A stretch of 64,000 nucleotides of DNA, taken from contig CACYPK010000004.1 in NCBI GenBank assembly GCA_902776285.1, positions 1-64,000 of the forward strand, in the 5' to 3' direction. The stretch comes from an uncultured Eubacteriales bacterium. Its GTDB lineage: Bacteria; Bacillota; Clostridia; Peptostreptococcales; Anaerovoracaceae. The notes below the pieces were generated by a model, which saw only the letters and a program-made list of their open reading frames with translations, was not told where the DNA came from and made no database searches. Both the position numbers and the translations under genes were made by a program. The stretch's first letter is position 1. Every line of letters begins with the position of its first letter. Of this stretch, positions 18,028 through 28,246 are shown piece after piece.

Positions 18028-18101
18028 TTATTAATTTTAGGAAAGAGGCTCGCCTCCCGCCTGGATAGGGAAGGCCGAAGGCTCGTCCTGAATCTTAATA
18101 A
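18028..18101 (+). promoter_or_regulatory. Structured leader before the second ABC binding protein
   Basis: TTATTAA and TTTAGGA (18028-18042, with one unpaired T between them) pair with TCCTGAA (18086-18092) and TTAATAA (18095-18101), giving a 14-bp stem with one small internal loop. Inside, CCTCCC (18053) pairs with GGGAAGG (18068). There is no T run, so it looks like an mRNA 5' element or a processing stem between the GH3 gene and the binding protein rather than a terminator. Function unknown. Confidence 0.5.
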
Positions 18102-18156
18102 AAAAGTAAAGAATAGTAGTAAGAGTTTATGCTTTATTAAGTAAGGAGGTTACCAA

Positions 18157-19437
18157 ATGAAAAAGATTCTTGCTCTTATCCTTGCTCTGTGCATGGTGCC
18201 GTTCATGGCTGCGTGCGGCGGAGGCGGCGGTGAAGACCAGGGAGCTGCTGACGGTGAAGAAGTTACACTGAAGCTCTGGTGCATCGCTACAGAGAGTGAC
18301 GCTAACCGTCCTGCGTATGAGCAGGCTATCGCGGACTATGAAGCCGCACACCCTGGCGTCAAGATCGAAATGGAAGCTTTCGAGAATGAGTCCTACAAGA
18401 CAAAGATCAAAGCCGCTATGACAGGCGGATCCTCGGATGATCTTCCGGACATTTTCTTCACATGGGGCGGCGCGTTCCTCGGTGACTTCGTAGATGCCGG
18501 CAAAGTATATTGCCTTGACGATATCTACGCGAACAACTACACAGAGGATCAGATCCCTGCAGTCATGCTCAACAACTCGTCCTATGACGGCAAGCACTAC
18601 GGCGTTCCTACAACATTCAACATCGTAGCTATGTACGCTAATATGGACCTGCTTGCTCAGGCCGGCTGGGACAAGGTTCCTGAAACTTATGAAGAGCTGA
18701 CACAGTGCTGCGACGATCTGCTTGCTGCTGGCATCATCCCGTTCGGATGCGCCGGAAGTGAGACATGGTGCGTAACTGAGTACCTCGAGCCAATCATCCT
18801 CAAGTCGATCGGATATGAAGATCTCAACAAGATCTTTGCCGGTGAGGCAACATGGAATGATCCGGACATTGCAAAATCCGTTGACGTTCTGCAGGAAATG
18901 ATCGACAAGGGATACTTCGATCCATCCGGCGTTGCGCTCGGCAATGACGAAGTAAAGGCTAACTTCCTTGCTGGAAAGACTGCTTTCTATCAGAATGGTT
19001 CATGGAACACAGGCGAAGTTGCTGCTGCTGATTTCAAGTCCGCTGTTGCTATGTTCCCTGTAATGAACGAAGAGCGCTCCACAGCTAACTGCGCTATCGG
19101 CGGTCCGTCCGACCACCTCGCAGTATGCTCTGAGAGCCCTAACGCTGATCTTGCTGCTGAGGTCGCTGTTGAACTCGGTAAAGAGATCTGCCACTACAAC
19201 TATCTCAACGCTGTCGGACTCCCGGCTTGGACACCTGACTATGACACAAGCTCGCTCGAGCCGCTGATGGTAGATATCGGAAACATCGTAAATCAGTGCG
19301 AGGGCATGGTACTCTTCGGCGACACAGCCATGAGCGCAGACCCTGCTCAGATCTACCTCGACTACGTTGCTAAGGTATACGGCAAGGAGATCGACGGTCA
19401 GGGCTTCATCGATGGCCTGACAAAGGATCTTCAGTAG
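18157..19437 (+). CDS. Sugar ABC transporter substrate-binding lipoprotein
   Basis: 426-aa extracellular lipoprotein that captures sugar for the permeases downstream. A type II signal ends at lipobox FMAAC with Cys20, followed by a Gly/Asp/Glu linker. The mature part starts with VTLKLWCIATESD and is a family-1 solute-binding protein. TAAGGAGG precedes the ATG. A terminator directly after the gene separates it from the permeases, the same layout as at 460-578. The ligand is unknown; the operon points to a beta-linked gluco- or xylo-oligosaccharide. Confidence 0.95.
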   Translation: MKKILALILALCMVPFMAACGGGGGEDQGAADGEEVTLKLWCIATESDANRPAYEQAIADYEAAHPGVKIEMEAFENESYKTKIKAAMTGGSSDDLPDIFFTWGGAFLGDFVDAGKVYCLDDIYANNYTEDQIPAVMLNNSSYDGKHYGVPTTFNIVAMYANMDLLAQAGWDKVPETYEELTQCCDDLLAAGIIPFGCAGSETWCVTEYLEPIILKSIGYEDLNKIFAGEATWNDPDIAKSVDVLQEMIDKGYFDPSGVALGNDEVKANFLAGKTAFYQNGSWNTGEVAAADFKSAVAMFPVMNEERSTANCAIGGPSDHLAVCSESPNADLAAEVAVELGKEICHYNYLNAVGLPAWTPDYDTSSLEPLMVDIGNIVNQCEGMVLFGDTAMSADPAQIYLDYVAKVYGKEIDGQGFIDGLTKDLQ

Positions 19438-19491
19438 TATCGGGTAAGCGATATCAGAAAAACACAAGATTCTGTTGATTAGTTGACACAT

Positions 19492-19537
19492 GCAGTCTCC
19501 CCGGTCTGTCCAGGGATTCGGGGAGGCTGCTTTTTCT
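19492..19537 (+). terminator. Terminator between binding protein and permeases
   Basis: GCAGTCTCCCCG (19492-19503) pairs with CGGGGAGGCTGC (19519-19530) with one mismatch, followed by five T. It likely lets only a fraction of transcripts reach the permeases. Confidence 0.85.
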
Positions 19538-19556
19538 TAAGAGAGGGCTGCTGAAT

Positions 19557-20435
19557 ATGAATAAAATGTACAGCAATAAATGGTATATTATCATTTTCCT
19601 GTTGCCGGCGCTGATCCTCTTCTGCGGCGTTCTTATCGCTCCGATCGGGGCCTCGGGCTATTACAGCTTCTTTGACTGGAATGGCTTTACCGAGAAAACA
19701 TTTATCGGGCTTTCGAACTACAAAGAGTTATTTACCAGTGATTCCATCGGTTTCATGAAAGCGCTGGGCAATTCGCTGCTGCTTGCAGCATTATCCGTCT
19801 TTTTGCAGCTGCCGCTTGCCCTTGGGCTCGCACTGGTGCTCGGCAAAAAGATAAAAGGCGAAAGAGCCTTCCTTTCGGTATTTTTTATGCCGGTCCTTAT
19901 TTCTACAGTAGTTATCGGCCAGCTCTGGCTGAAGATCTACAACCCGGACTACGGTGTCCTGAATGTCGCGCTTCGCGCTGTCGGCCTTGGCAATCTTGCG
20001 CATATCTGGCTGGGCGATAAAGCAACTGCTCTGGGCGCTGTGTTCGTACCGATATTATGGCAGTATGTCGGATATCACATGCTGCTCCTTTACGCGGGAG
20101 TCAAGAGCGTTCCGCCTGAACTCAGGGAAGCCGCCATGCTTGACGGCGCTACTGACGGTCAGGTCAACCGCTACATCGTCCTGCCTTACATCAAACCTAT
20201 TTTAAAAATCAGCGTTATATTCGCTGTTACCGGTTCTTTGAAATCATTTGACCTTATCTATGTTCTGACAAACGGCGGACCGCTTCACGCAACTGAAGTG
20301 CCTAGTACGCTGATGATAAGCATGCTGTTCCTCCGCAACCGATACGGCATGGGAAGCACGATCGCTGTCCTGCTGATCATTCTCTGCTTCGCCTTCGCGT
20401 TGCTGATCAATTTTGTATTCAAGGAGGAGGAATGA
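19557..20435 (+). CDS. Sugar ABC transporter permease (MalF/LacF type)
   Basis: 292-aa permease with about six transmembrane helices and the EAA loop at REAAMLDGATDGQVNRYIVLP. It starts 20 nt after the terminator with a weak AGAGGG site. Its stop lies 4 nt before the next permease start, with AGGAGGAGG inside its 3' end serving the downstream gene. Confidence 0.93.
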   Translation: MNKMYSNKWYIIIFLLPALILFCGVLIAPIGASGYYSFFDWNGFTEKTFIGLSNYKELFTSDSIGFMKALGNSLLLAALSVFLQLPLALGLALVLGKKIKGERAFLSVFFMPVLISTVVIGQLWLKIYNPDYGVLNVALRAVGLGNLAHIWLGDKATALGAVFVPILWQYVGYHMLLLYAGVKSVPPELREAAMLDGATDGQVNRYIVLPYIKPILKISVIFAVTGSLKSFDLIYVLTNGGPLHATEVPSTLMISMLFLRNRYGMGSTIAVLLIILCFAFALLINFVFKEEE

Positions 20436-20439
20436 GACC

Positions 20440-21273
20440 ATGAGAAATTCAAGCAAAACAAAAGAGGTCTTGATATATATAGGACTAATCATCTGGATGA
20501 TAGTCAACCTGTTCCCTGTATACTGGATGTTCACATTCTCCCTGAAGAGCAATCCTGAGATCTTCGGAGAAAACGTGATAGGGCTGCCTAAGGAATGGCT
20601 GTGGTCCAACTACAGCACCGCGCTGAGCACGGGCAATATGGGACTTTACTTCATGAACAGTGCCATCGTGGCGATCTCGACGATCCTTATCACTCTGATC
20701 GTCGCGCTGATGGCCACATTCGCTCTGACGCGTCTTATCTGGAAGAAGCGCAAGACACTGAACAAGTTCTTCATGCTGGGACTTACCATCCCGATCCACG
20801 CGTCGATCGTACCGGTATACGTAACACTTTCGAAACTGAACATGCTCAATACATACTGGGCTCTGATAATTCCGTACTCCGCGTTCTCCTTGGCAATGGC
20901 CATCCTGGTCTGCACGGGATTCATGAACGAGATACCGCGTGAACTCGACGAGTCAGCATGTATCGACGGATGCGGCGTATTCGGGATCTTCTTCCGCATC
21001 ATCGTTCCGCTGATGAAACCGGCTGTCGCAACGGTAGGCATCTACACGTTCCTGCAGTGCTGGAACGAGCTGATGTTCGCGAACGTCTTTATCAGCAAGA
21101 ACGCGTACAGGACGCTGCCTGTAGGTGTACAGGCTCTTTCAGGACAGTATACGACTGAATGGGGACCTATCGGAGCGGCTCTGGTACTGGCGACATTCCC
21201 GACGCTTTTCGTCTACATCTTCCTCAGCAAGAAGATACAGGAAAGCTTCATCGCCGGTGCAGTCAAAGGTTAA
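20440..21273 (+). CDS. Sugar ABC transporter permease (MalG/LacG type)
   Basis: 277-aa permease, about six transmembrane helices, with the EAA loop ESACIDGCGVFGIFFRIIVPL and C-terminal GAVKG. The ATG at 20440 (MRNSSKTKEV) is preceded by AGGAGGAGG; the upstream extension to 20413 overlaps the previous gene and is not needed. It forms a pair with the gene at 19557. Confidence 0.93.
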   Translation: MRNSSKTKEVLIYIGLIIWMIVNLFPVYWMFTFSLKSNPEIFGENVIGLPKEWLWSNYSTALSTGNMGLYFMNSAIVAISTILITLIVALMATFALTRLIWKKRKTLNKFFMLGLTIPIHASIVPVYVTLSKLNMLNTYWALIIPYSAFSLAMAILVCTGFMNEIPRELDESACIDGCGVFGIFFRIIVPLMKPAVATVGIYTFLQCWNELMFANVFISKNAYRTLPVGVQALSGQYTTEWGPIGAALVLATFPTLFVYIFLSKKIQESFIAGAVKG

Positions 21274-21291
21274 TCAAAGGAGAAAAGCGGT

Positions 21292-22403
<1,112 letters not shown>

Positions 22404-22407
<4 letters not shown>

Positions 22408-23891
22408 CAGGAACAAAAAAGTTCATCGGGATCGATCTGGGGACTTCCTCGGTAAAGATCCTGCTTGTCGATGAGACAGGAGCCATTCTTAAGGCTGTAA
22501 CAAAGGATTATCCGCTGGCTTTCCCTAATCCGGGATGGAGCGAGCAGGAGCCTGCCGACTGGTGGGAGGCCTGCTGCACGGGCATCAGAGAGCTTCTCGC
22601 GGATCAGGACGCGGCTGATGTCAAGGGCATAGGCTGCGGCGGTCAGATGCACGGCCTTGTGGCGCTTGACGCGAATGATGAGGTCATCAGACCGGCGATC
22701 CTCTGGAACGACGGAAGGACCGCTGAAGAGACCGCATGGCTCAACGAGAAGATCGGCAAGGAGAAACTGTCGAAACTGACAGCGAATATCGCATTCGCGG
22801 GGTTCACGGCTCCGAAGATCCTCTGGATGAAGAATAAAGAGCCTGACAACTTCAAGCGCATAGCGAAGATCATGCTTCCGAAGGACTATATCAACTACAA
22901 GCTGACGGGAGTCCATTCGTGCGATTATTCGGACGCCAGCGGCATGCTGCTTCTGGATGTCGAGCACAAGTGCTGGTCAGACGAGATGCTGGATATCTGC
23001 GGCATAGACAAAGCTGTCATGCCGGGACTGTATGAGAGCTATGAATGCGTCGGAACGGTCAGACCTGAGATCGCTGAGGCGCTGGGCTTGCCTGAAGGCG
23101 TCAAAGTGGCAGCCGGAGCAGGCGACAACGCCGCGGCAGCGGTTGGCACGGGCACTGTCGGAGACGGTGACTGCAATATCTCGCTCGGAACATCCGGCAC
23201 CATATTCATCTCGTCGGACAAGTTCGGAGTGGATCCTAACAACGCCCTACACTCGTTCGCGCACGCTGACGGCAAGTATCACCTGATGGGATGCATGCTT
23301 TCGGCCGCGAGCTGCAACAAGTGGCTGTGCGATGAGATCCTTAAGACGCAGGACTACGCTGCCGAGCAGACGGACATCACGGATGACAAAATGGGCAGAA
23401 ACCGCGTGTTCTTCCTGCCTTATCTTATGGGCGAGAGAAGCCCTATAAACGACACGGACGCGAGAGGAACTTTCACGGGACTGTCCATGGACACCACCAG
23501 ATCGGATATGGTGCAGGCCGTTCTTGAGGGCGTTGCGTTCGCTATCAGGGATTCATTTGAAGTCGCAAGATCGCTCGGCATCGACATAAAAAGGTCGAAG
23601 ATCTGCGGAGGCGGAGCGAAATCACCGCTCTGGCGCAAGATGATCGCCAACGTACTGGGCATCAGCCTGGACATCCCTAAGACCGAAGAAGGTCCGGGAT
23701 ACGGAGGAGCCATGCTGGCCATGGTCTGCTGCGGCGAGTTTGAGAGCGTGGACGCGTGCGCTGAAGCTCTGCTCTCGGTCACGGAGACCATAGAGCCGGA
23801 TCCTGAGATCGCGGCACGTTACGAGGAACAGTATCAGAAATTCAGCAGGATATATCCTGCTCTTAAAGGCGTATTCCCGCAGCTGCGTTAG
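22404..23891 (+). CDS. xylB: Xylulokinase (FGGY family)
   Basis: Cytoplasmic sugar kinase that phosphorylates D-xylulose to xylulose 5-phosphate for the pentose phosphate pathway. It has 495 aa. The phosphate loop IGIDLGTSSVK, the xylulose-contacting QMHG (81-84) and catalytic Asp241 (GAGDNAAAAVGTG) are all present. It is translationally coupled to the ABC ATPase and followed 8 nt later by the DUF4867 gene. Related FGGY kinases act on ribulose or other ketoses; QMHG favours xylulose. No xylose isomerase gene of the XylA family is in the window. Confidence 0.93.
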
Positions 23892-23899
23892 GAGGACAC

Positions 23900-24529
23900 A
23901 TGAAGATCTATTCTGTATATGACAAGGAGTTCAAACCTTACGGAAAAGTTCTGGACGGCTATGATACGGCAGAGCTGATCGACGCGATGAACAGGATCGC
24001 GCTGCCTGAGTCAGGCGTTGCGTATGAACCTGCGATCCAGAGCCTTGAAGACTGCTCTATATTCGGAGAACTGTCGGACCGCGCGTACGGAGGCATGCCT
24101 GTAGAACTCGGAATGTGCTGGGGAAGGAACACCAAACTGAACTGTCTCGAATACCACAAGGACAGCGAGATCAACATCGGAGCGGGAGACTTCGTGCTTC
24201 TGCTCGCGCTCATGAGCGATATTGAAGACGGCAAGCTGGACACGGCTAAGGTAAAGGCGTTCAGGGCGCCTGCCGGCGTCGCGGTAGAAGTATATGAGAC
24301 CGCGCTCCATTACGCGCCTTGCCATGTCGACGCAGAGGAAGGCTTCCGCGTAGCGGTAGTCCTGCCTCGCGGCACCAATACGGACGCGCCTTCAATAAAA
24401 GCCGCAAATGAAGAGGATAAAATGCTGTGGGCGCGCAACAAATGGCTGCTTGCTCATCCGGAATCGGCTGAGGCGGCTGACGGCGCGTACATAGGTCTCA
24501 CCGGAGAAAACATAGATATCGCTAAATAG
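23900..24529 (+). CDS. DUF4867 family protein
   Basis: 209-aa soluble protein of a Firmicutes family that I recognise as DUF4867; the function is not established. The central part (EYHKDSEINIGAGDFVLLLA, then FRAPAGVAVEVYETALHYAPCHV) looks like a cupin-type double-stranded beta-helix of the ureidoglycolate-lyase kind, with His and Glu that could hold a metal. It sits between xylulokinase and a fucose/arabinose-isomerase-like gene, with AGGAGG 5 nt before the ATG. A role in sugar epimerisation, mutarotation or isomerase support is inference. Confidence 0.8.
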   Translation: MKIYSVYDKEFKPYGKVLDGYDTAELIDAMNRIALPESGVAYEPAIQSLEDCSIFGELSDRAYGGMPVELGMCWGRNTKLNCLEYHKDSEINIGAGDFVLLLALMSDIEDGKLDTAKVKAFRAPAGVAVEVYETALHYAPCHVDAEEGFRVAVVLPRGTNTDAPSIKAANEEDKMLWARNKWLLAHPESAEAADGAYIGLTGENIDIAK

Positions 24530-24556
24530 AACAGAAGCACTTAAGGAGGCGCATAC

Positions 24557-26032
24557 ATGAAAAACATTCCTGAAGTCAAACTGGGGATCATAGCAGTTTC
24601 AAGAGACTGTTTTATCATTTCCTTATCTGAAAGCAGAAGAGCCGCGATCAAGGCGGCATATAAGGGCGACCTTTATGAGTGCCCTGTTACCATCGAAAAC
24701 GAGAAGGACATGCTGGCTGCGGTAGCCGACGTCAAGGCTGCGGGCTGCAACGCCCTTGTCGTATTCCTGGGCAATTTCGGTCCTGAAACACCTGAGACGC
24801 TGATAGCCAAGTACTTCGACGGACCATGCATGTTCGTGGCGGCAGCCGAAGGTGACGGCAATCTCATCGACGGCAGAGGAGACGCTTACTGCGGAATGCT
24901 CAACTGCTCATACAATCTGGGCATGAGACATCTGAACGGATACATCCCTGAATATCCTGTCGGCACAGCCGAGGATATCGCGGGCATGATAGGAGACTTC
25001 GTTCCGGTAGCGAGAGCTATCATCGGCGTAAAGAACCTGAAGATCATCACTTTCGGACCTCGTCCGCAGGACTTCTTTGCCTGCAACGCTCCTATCAAGG
25101 GGCTTTATGAACTTGGCGTAGAAGTCGAAGAGAATTCAGAACTCGACCTCTTCGTAAGCTATAAACAGCATGCGGGAGACAAGAGGATCCCTGAGGTCTG
25201 CGAAGACATGAAGGCAGAGATGGGAGAAGGCAAGTATTATCCTGATATGCTGGAGAGAATGGCGCAGTTCGAACTGACACTGCTCGACTGGGCTGAGGCG
25301 CACAAGGGCGCGCGCGAGTATGTCGCTTTCGCCGACAAGTGCTGGCCTGCGTTCCCTGAGACATTCGGATTCGAGCCTTGCTATGTAAACTCGAGACTCG
25401 CGAGCCGCGGCATCCCTGTATCCTGCGAGGTGGATATCTACGGAGCTCTTTCGGAGTACATCGGAGCCTGTGTATCGGAAGACGCGATAACGCTTCTCGA
25501 CATAAACAACTCAGTGCCTAAGAGCATGTGGGAAAAGAGCATCAAGGGCAAGTTCGACTATGAACTGACTGATACGTTCATGGGATTCCACTGCGGCAAT
25601 ACACCTTCGTGCAAGATGTGCGCGGATCGCGCTGTCAAGTATCAGCTGATCCAGCACAGACTGCTTGAGCCGGAAGGGAGCGACCCTGATTTCACAAGAG
25701 GTACGCTTGAAGGCGATATCGCACCGGGAGAGATCACATTCTACAGACTGCAGTGCGACAGCGAAGGCAATCTCAGATCCTACATCGCTGAAGGTGAGGT
25801 TCTGCCTGTAGCGACAGAATCGTTCGGCGGCATCGGCATCTTCGCCATCCCTGAGATGGGAAGATTCTACCGTTATGTACTTCTCGAGAAGAGATATCCG
25901 CATCACGGAGCGGTCGCGTTCGGCCACTTCGGAAAGGCTCTCTTCGAGGTGTTCAGATTCCTCGGCGTGAAGGATATCGCGTACAATCAGCCTAAGGCGC
26001 TGCCTTATCCTACAGAGAATCCATTCAAGTAA
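24557..26032 (+). CDS. L-fucose/L-arabinose isomerase family protein
   Basis: 491-aa aldose-ketose isomerase of the FucI/AraA fold. Likely metal ligands are Glu291 (SCEVDIYGA), Asp315 (LLDINN) and a His near 449-457 (PHHGAVAFGH). The late HCGNTP motif (345-350) is typical of the superfamily. It is too divergent from FucI or AraA for me to assign the substrate. As it ends an operon with xylulokinase, a pentose whose ketose is xylulose (D-xylose or D-lyxose), or a related sugar, is plausible. TTAAGGAGG precedes the start and a strong terminator follows. Confidence 0.85.
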   Translation: MKNIPEVKLGIIAVSRDCFIISLSESRRAAIKAAYKGDLYECPVTIENEKDMLAAVADVKAAGCNALVVFLGNFGPETPETLIAKYFDGPCMFVAAAEGDGNLIDGRGDAYCGMLNCSYNLGMRHLNGYIPEYPVGTAEDIAGMIGDFVPVARAIIGVKNLKIITFGPRPQDFFACNAPIKGLYELGVEVEENSELDLFVSYKQHAGDKRIPEVCEDMKAEMGEGKYYPDMLERMAQFELTLLDWAEAHKGAREYVAFADKCWPAFPETFGFEPCYVNSRLASRGIPVSCEVDIYGALSEYIGACVSEDAITLLDINNSVPKSMWEKSIKGKFDYELTDTFMGFHCGNTPSCKMCADRAVKYQLIQHRLLEPEGSDPDFTRGTLEGDIAPGEITFYRLQCDSEGNLRSYIAEGEVLPVATESFGGIGIFAIPEMGRFYRYVLLEKRYPHHGAVAFGHFGKALFEVFRFLGVKDIAYNQPKALPYPTENPFK

Positions 26033-26060
26033 AACATGAACTAAAAAAGGGTATAGATAC

Positions 26061-26096
26061 AGCACGGCCGGAGAGCCTCTCCGGCCGTGTTTTTTC
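26061..26096 (+). terminator. Rho-independent terminator of the pentose operon
   Basis: CACGGCCGGAGAG is complementary to CTCTCCGGCCGTG (26063-26089), followed by six T. It closes the operon running from the lacI/GH3 genes. Confidence 0.9.
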
Positions 26097-26126
26097 TTGT
26101 CGGAAATAGATATTGAATGGTAAAAT
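26097..26126 (+). promoter_or_regulatory. Probable promoter for the small gene and glmS
   Basis: TTGTCG (26097-26102) and TAAAAT (26121-26126) are 18 nt apart, directly after the terminator. A start near 26133 would leave a leader of only about 13 nt before the small gene. Confidence 0.5.
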
Positions 26127-26145
26127 ATTTACATTGTAATTCAAT

Positions 26146-26298
26146 ATGAAAGGATATGGGGAAAGGCGGAGGACAGGTGAGCCTTTTGATACACGACTCA
26201 GCCCTGAAGAGTGGGCGAGGGTCAGCCGTGAATACGACGGCTGGGACATAGTCTCAGATAACGGCATAGATCCGAAAGAACTATACAGGCAGTTATAA
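26146..26298 (+). CDS. Small conserved-looking protein upstream of glmS (50 aa)
   Basis: A short frame encodes 50 aa. The second half (LSPEEWARVSREYDGWDI, then NGIDPKELYRQL) has the amphipathic, charged composition of a real helical protein rather than noise, and the frame ends in TAA. The ATG at 26146 has no Shine-Dalgarno site; an in-frame stop at 26137 excludes a longer form, so initiation may be near-leaderless. It lies 58 nt before glmS and probably shares its transcript. No family recognised. Confidence 0.5.
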   Translation: MKGYGERRRTGEPFDTRLSPEEWARVSREYDGWDIVSDNGIDPKELYRQL

Positions 26299-26356
26299 AA
26301 GATATATTTAAAGGACAAGTGTAAAGGATAGGAAAAGAAGGGAGCAAAAGGACTAT

Positions 26357-28225
26357 ATGTGCGGAATAGTAGGATTTACGGGAAGACAGCAGGCAGCGCC
26401 GGTACTTCTGGACGGTCTGTCAAAACTGGAATACAGAGGGTATGATTCGGCGGGCATCGCGGTCCGCGACGGCGAGTCGCTGGCCGAGGTCGTAAAAGCG
26501 ACCGGAAAACTGAAGAATCTGGCTGAGAAGATCAACGGCGGAGCAGACCTCCCGGGAAGCTGCGGCATAGGCCACACAAGATGGGCCACTCATGGCGAGC
26601 CGACACAGGTGAACGCGCACCCGCATGTCAGCGGAAACGCGAAGGTCTCCGGATCGGGCCCTGTCGAATCCGAAGTTGTAGGCGTGCACAACGGGATCAT
26701 AGAGAACTACGAGGAACTCAAAGCCAAACTCATAGGCAACGGCTACACATTCTACAGCTCGACCGATACCGAGGTCGTCATAAAGCTGGTCGACTACTAC
26801 TACAATAAATACAAGATCGGACCTATTGACGCCATCAACAGGATGATGGTACGCGTACGCGGTTCATATGCCTTGGCGCTGATGTTCAAGGACTATCCGG
26901 GAGAGATATACGCCGCCAGAAAGGACAGCCCTATGGTAATAGGAGTTGCCGACGGAGAGACATTCCTTGCTTCAGACGTGCCGGCGGTGCTCAAATACAC
27001 AAGGGACATCTACTATATAGATAACCTGCAGTCAGTCAGACTGCTTCCGGGCGAGGCGCATTTCTTTGACCTCAACGGAGACGAAGTCGAAGTGGAATGC
27101 ACGCATATCGAATGGGACGCTGAGGCTGCCGAAAAGGGCGGTTACGAGCACTTCATGATCAAAGAGATCCACGAACAGCCGAGAGCCGTACAGGACACCC
27201 TTGCCAGCGTGATAAAGGACGGCAAGATAGATCTTTCCGGCGCCGGCCTTTCGGACGATATCCTTAAGGGAGTGAGCGAGGTGCGCATAGTCGCCTGCGG
27301 CTCGGCATGGCACGCCGGAATGGTGGGAACATACGTAATAGAAGATCTGGCCGAGATCCCGGTCAGGGCAGAGATAGCGTCAGAGTTCAGATATAAGAAG
27401 ATGCTGATCGACAAGGACGCGCTGGTCGTCATCATATCGCAGTCGGGCGAGACGGCAGATACGCTGGCGGCTCTAAGGGCAGCTAAGGCCAATGGTATAA
27501 GGACGCTCGCTATAGTCAACGTAGTAGGCTCCACCATAGCCAGAGAAGCCGACAATGTGCTGTATACTCTGGCGGGACCTGAGATAGCCGTTGCTACCAC
27601 AAAAGCCTACAGCGCACAGCTGGCGGCGATGTACGCCCTGGCTGTCGAACTTGCTTTCGTAAAGGGAAAGATCGGCAAAAATGATTATAAGTATTACATC
27701 GAAGAACTGCAGGCCCTGCCTGAAAAGATCGATTCAGCCATAGCGAACAAGGAGCGCATCCAGTGGTTCGCTTCGAAGCACTCCAACGCCAACGACATCT
27801 TCTACCTCGGCAGAGGCCTCGATTACGCCATCAGTCTTGAGGGCAGCCTCAAGATGAAAGAGATCAGCTACATCCACAGCGAGGCTTACGCGGCAGGAGA
27901 ACTAAAGCACGGTACCATCAGCCTTATCGAAGACGGCATGCTGGTGATAGGAATACTGACCCAGGGAGAACTCATGGAGAAGACCGTCAGCAACATGGCC
28001 GAATGCAAGGCACGCGGAGCTTATCTCATGGGCGTGACCGCTGACGGCAATTACGGGATCGAAGATTCCGTGAATTTCGCGATATACGTGCCGCGGGCAG
28101 ATGAGCACTTCATCGGAAGCATCGCGGTGGTACCGCTGCAGCTCCTGGGCTATTATACGAGCGTAGCCAAGGGCCTCGATGTAGATAAGCCGAGAAACCT
28201 CGCGAAATCAGTAACGGTTGAATGA
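26357..28225 (+). CDS. glmS: Glutamine--fructose-6-phosphate aminotransferase (isomerising)
   Basis: First enzyme of UDP-GlcNAc synthesis: makes glucosamine 6-phosphate from fructose 6-phosphate and glutamine. The N-terminal glutaminase starts with the required Cys2 (MCGIVGFTG) and contains RWATHGEPTQVNAHPH. Two SIS domains follow (CGSAWHAG and SQSGETADT; YLGRGLDYAISLEGSLKMKE), and the end is KPRNLAKSVTVE, the usual C-tail. At 622 aa it is slightly long because of short insertions after NAHPH. The small upstream gene leaves no room for a glmS ribozyme. Confidence 0.98.
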   Translation: MCGIVGFTGRQQAAPVLLDGLSKLEYRGYDSAGIAVRDGESLAEVVKATGKLKNLAEKINGGADLPGSCGIGHTRWATHGEPTQVNAHPHVSGNAKVSGSGPVESEVVGVHNGIIENYEELKAKLIGNGYTFYSSTDTEVVIKLVDYYYNKYKIGPIDAINRMMVRVRGSYALALMFKDYPGEIYAARKDSPMVIGVADGETFLASDVPAVLKYTRDIYYIDNLQSVRLLPGEAHFFDLNGDEVEVECTHIEWDAEAAEKGGYEHFMIKEIHEQPRAVQDTLASVIKDGKIDLSGAGLSDDILKGVSEVRIVACGSAWHAGMVGTYVIEDLAEIPVRAEIASEFRYKKMLIDKDALVVIISQSGETADTLAALRAAKANGIRTLAIVNVVGSTIAREADNVLYTLAGPEIAVATTKAYSAQLAAMYALAVELAFVKGKIGKNDYKYYIEELQALPEKIDSAIANKERIQWFASKHSNANDIFYLGRGLDYAISLEGSLKMKEISYIHSEAYAAGELKHGTISLIEDGMLVIGILTQGELMEKTVSNMAECKARGAYLMGVTADGNYGIEDSVNFAIYVPRADEHFIGSIAVVPLQLLGYYTSVAKGLDVDKPRNLAKSVTVE

Positions 28226-28246
28226 TCAGCAGGGACGGAGGAAAGA

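Noticed and set aside
26177-26251. A 24-codon GTG-started frame with a good ribosome site upstream of glmS
   Set aside because: It is out of frame with the more protein-like 50-aa frame, very short and of unremarkable composition; it may only be chance.
26299-26356. A glmS ribozyme upstream of glmS
   Set aside because: Only 58 nt separate the small frame from glmS and the conserved ribozyme core is not recognisable there or in the 260 nt upstream.
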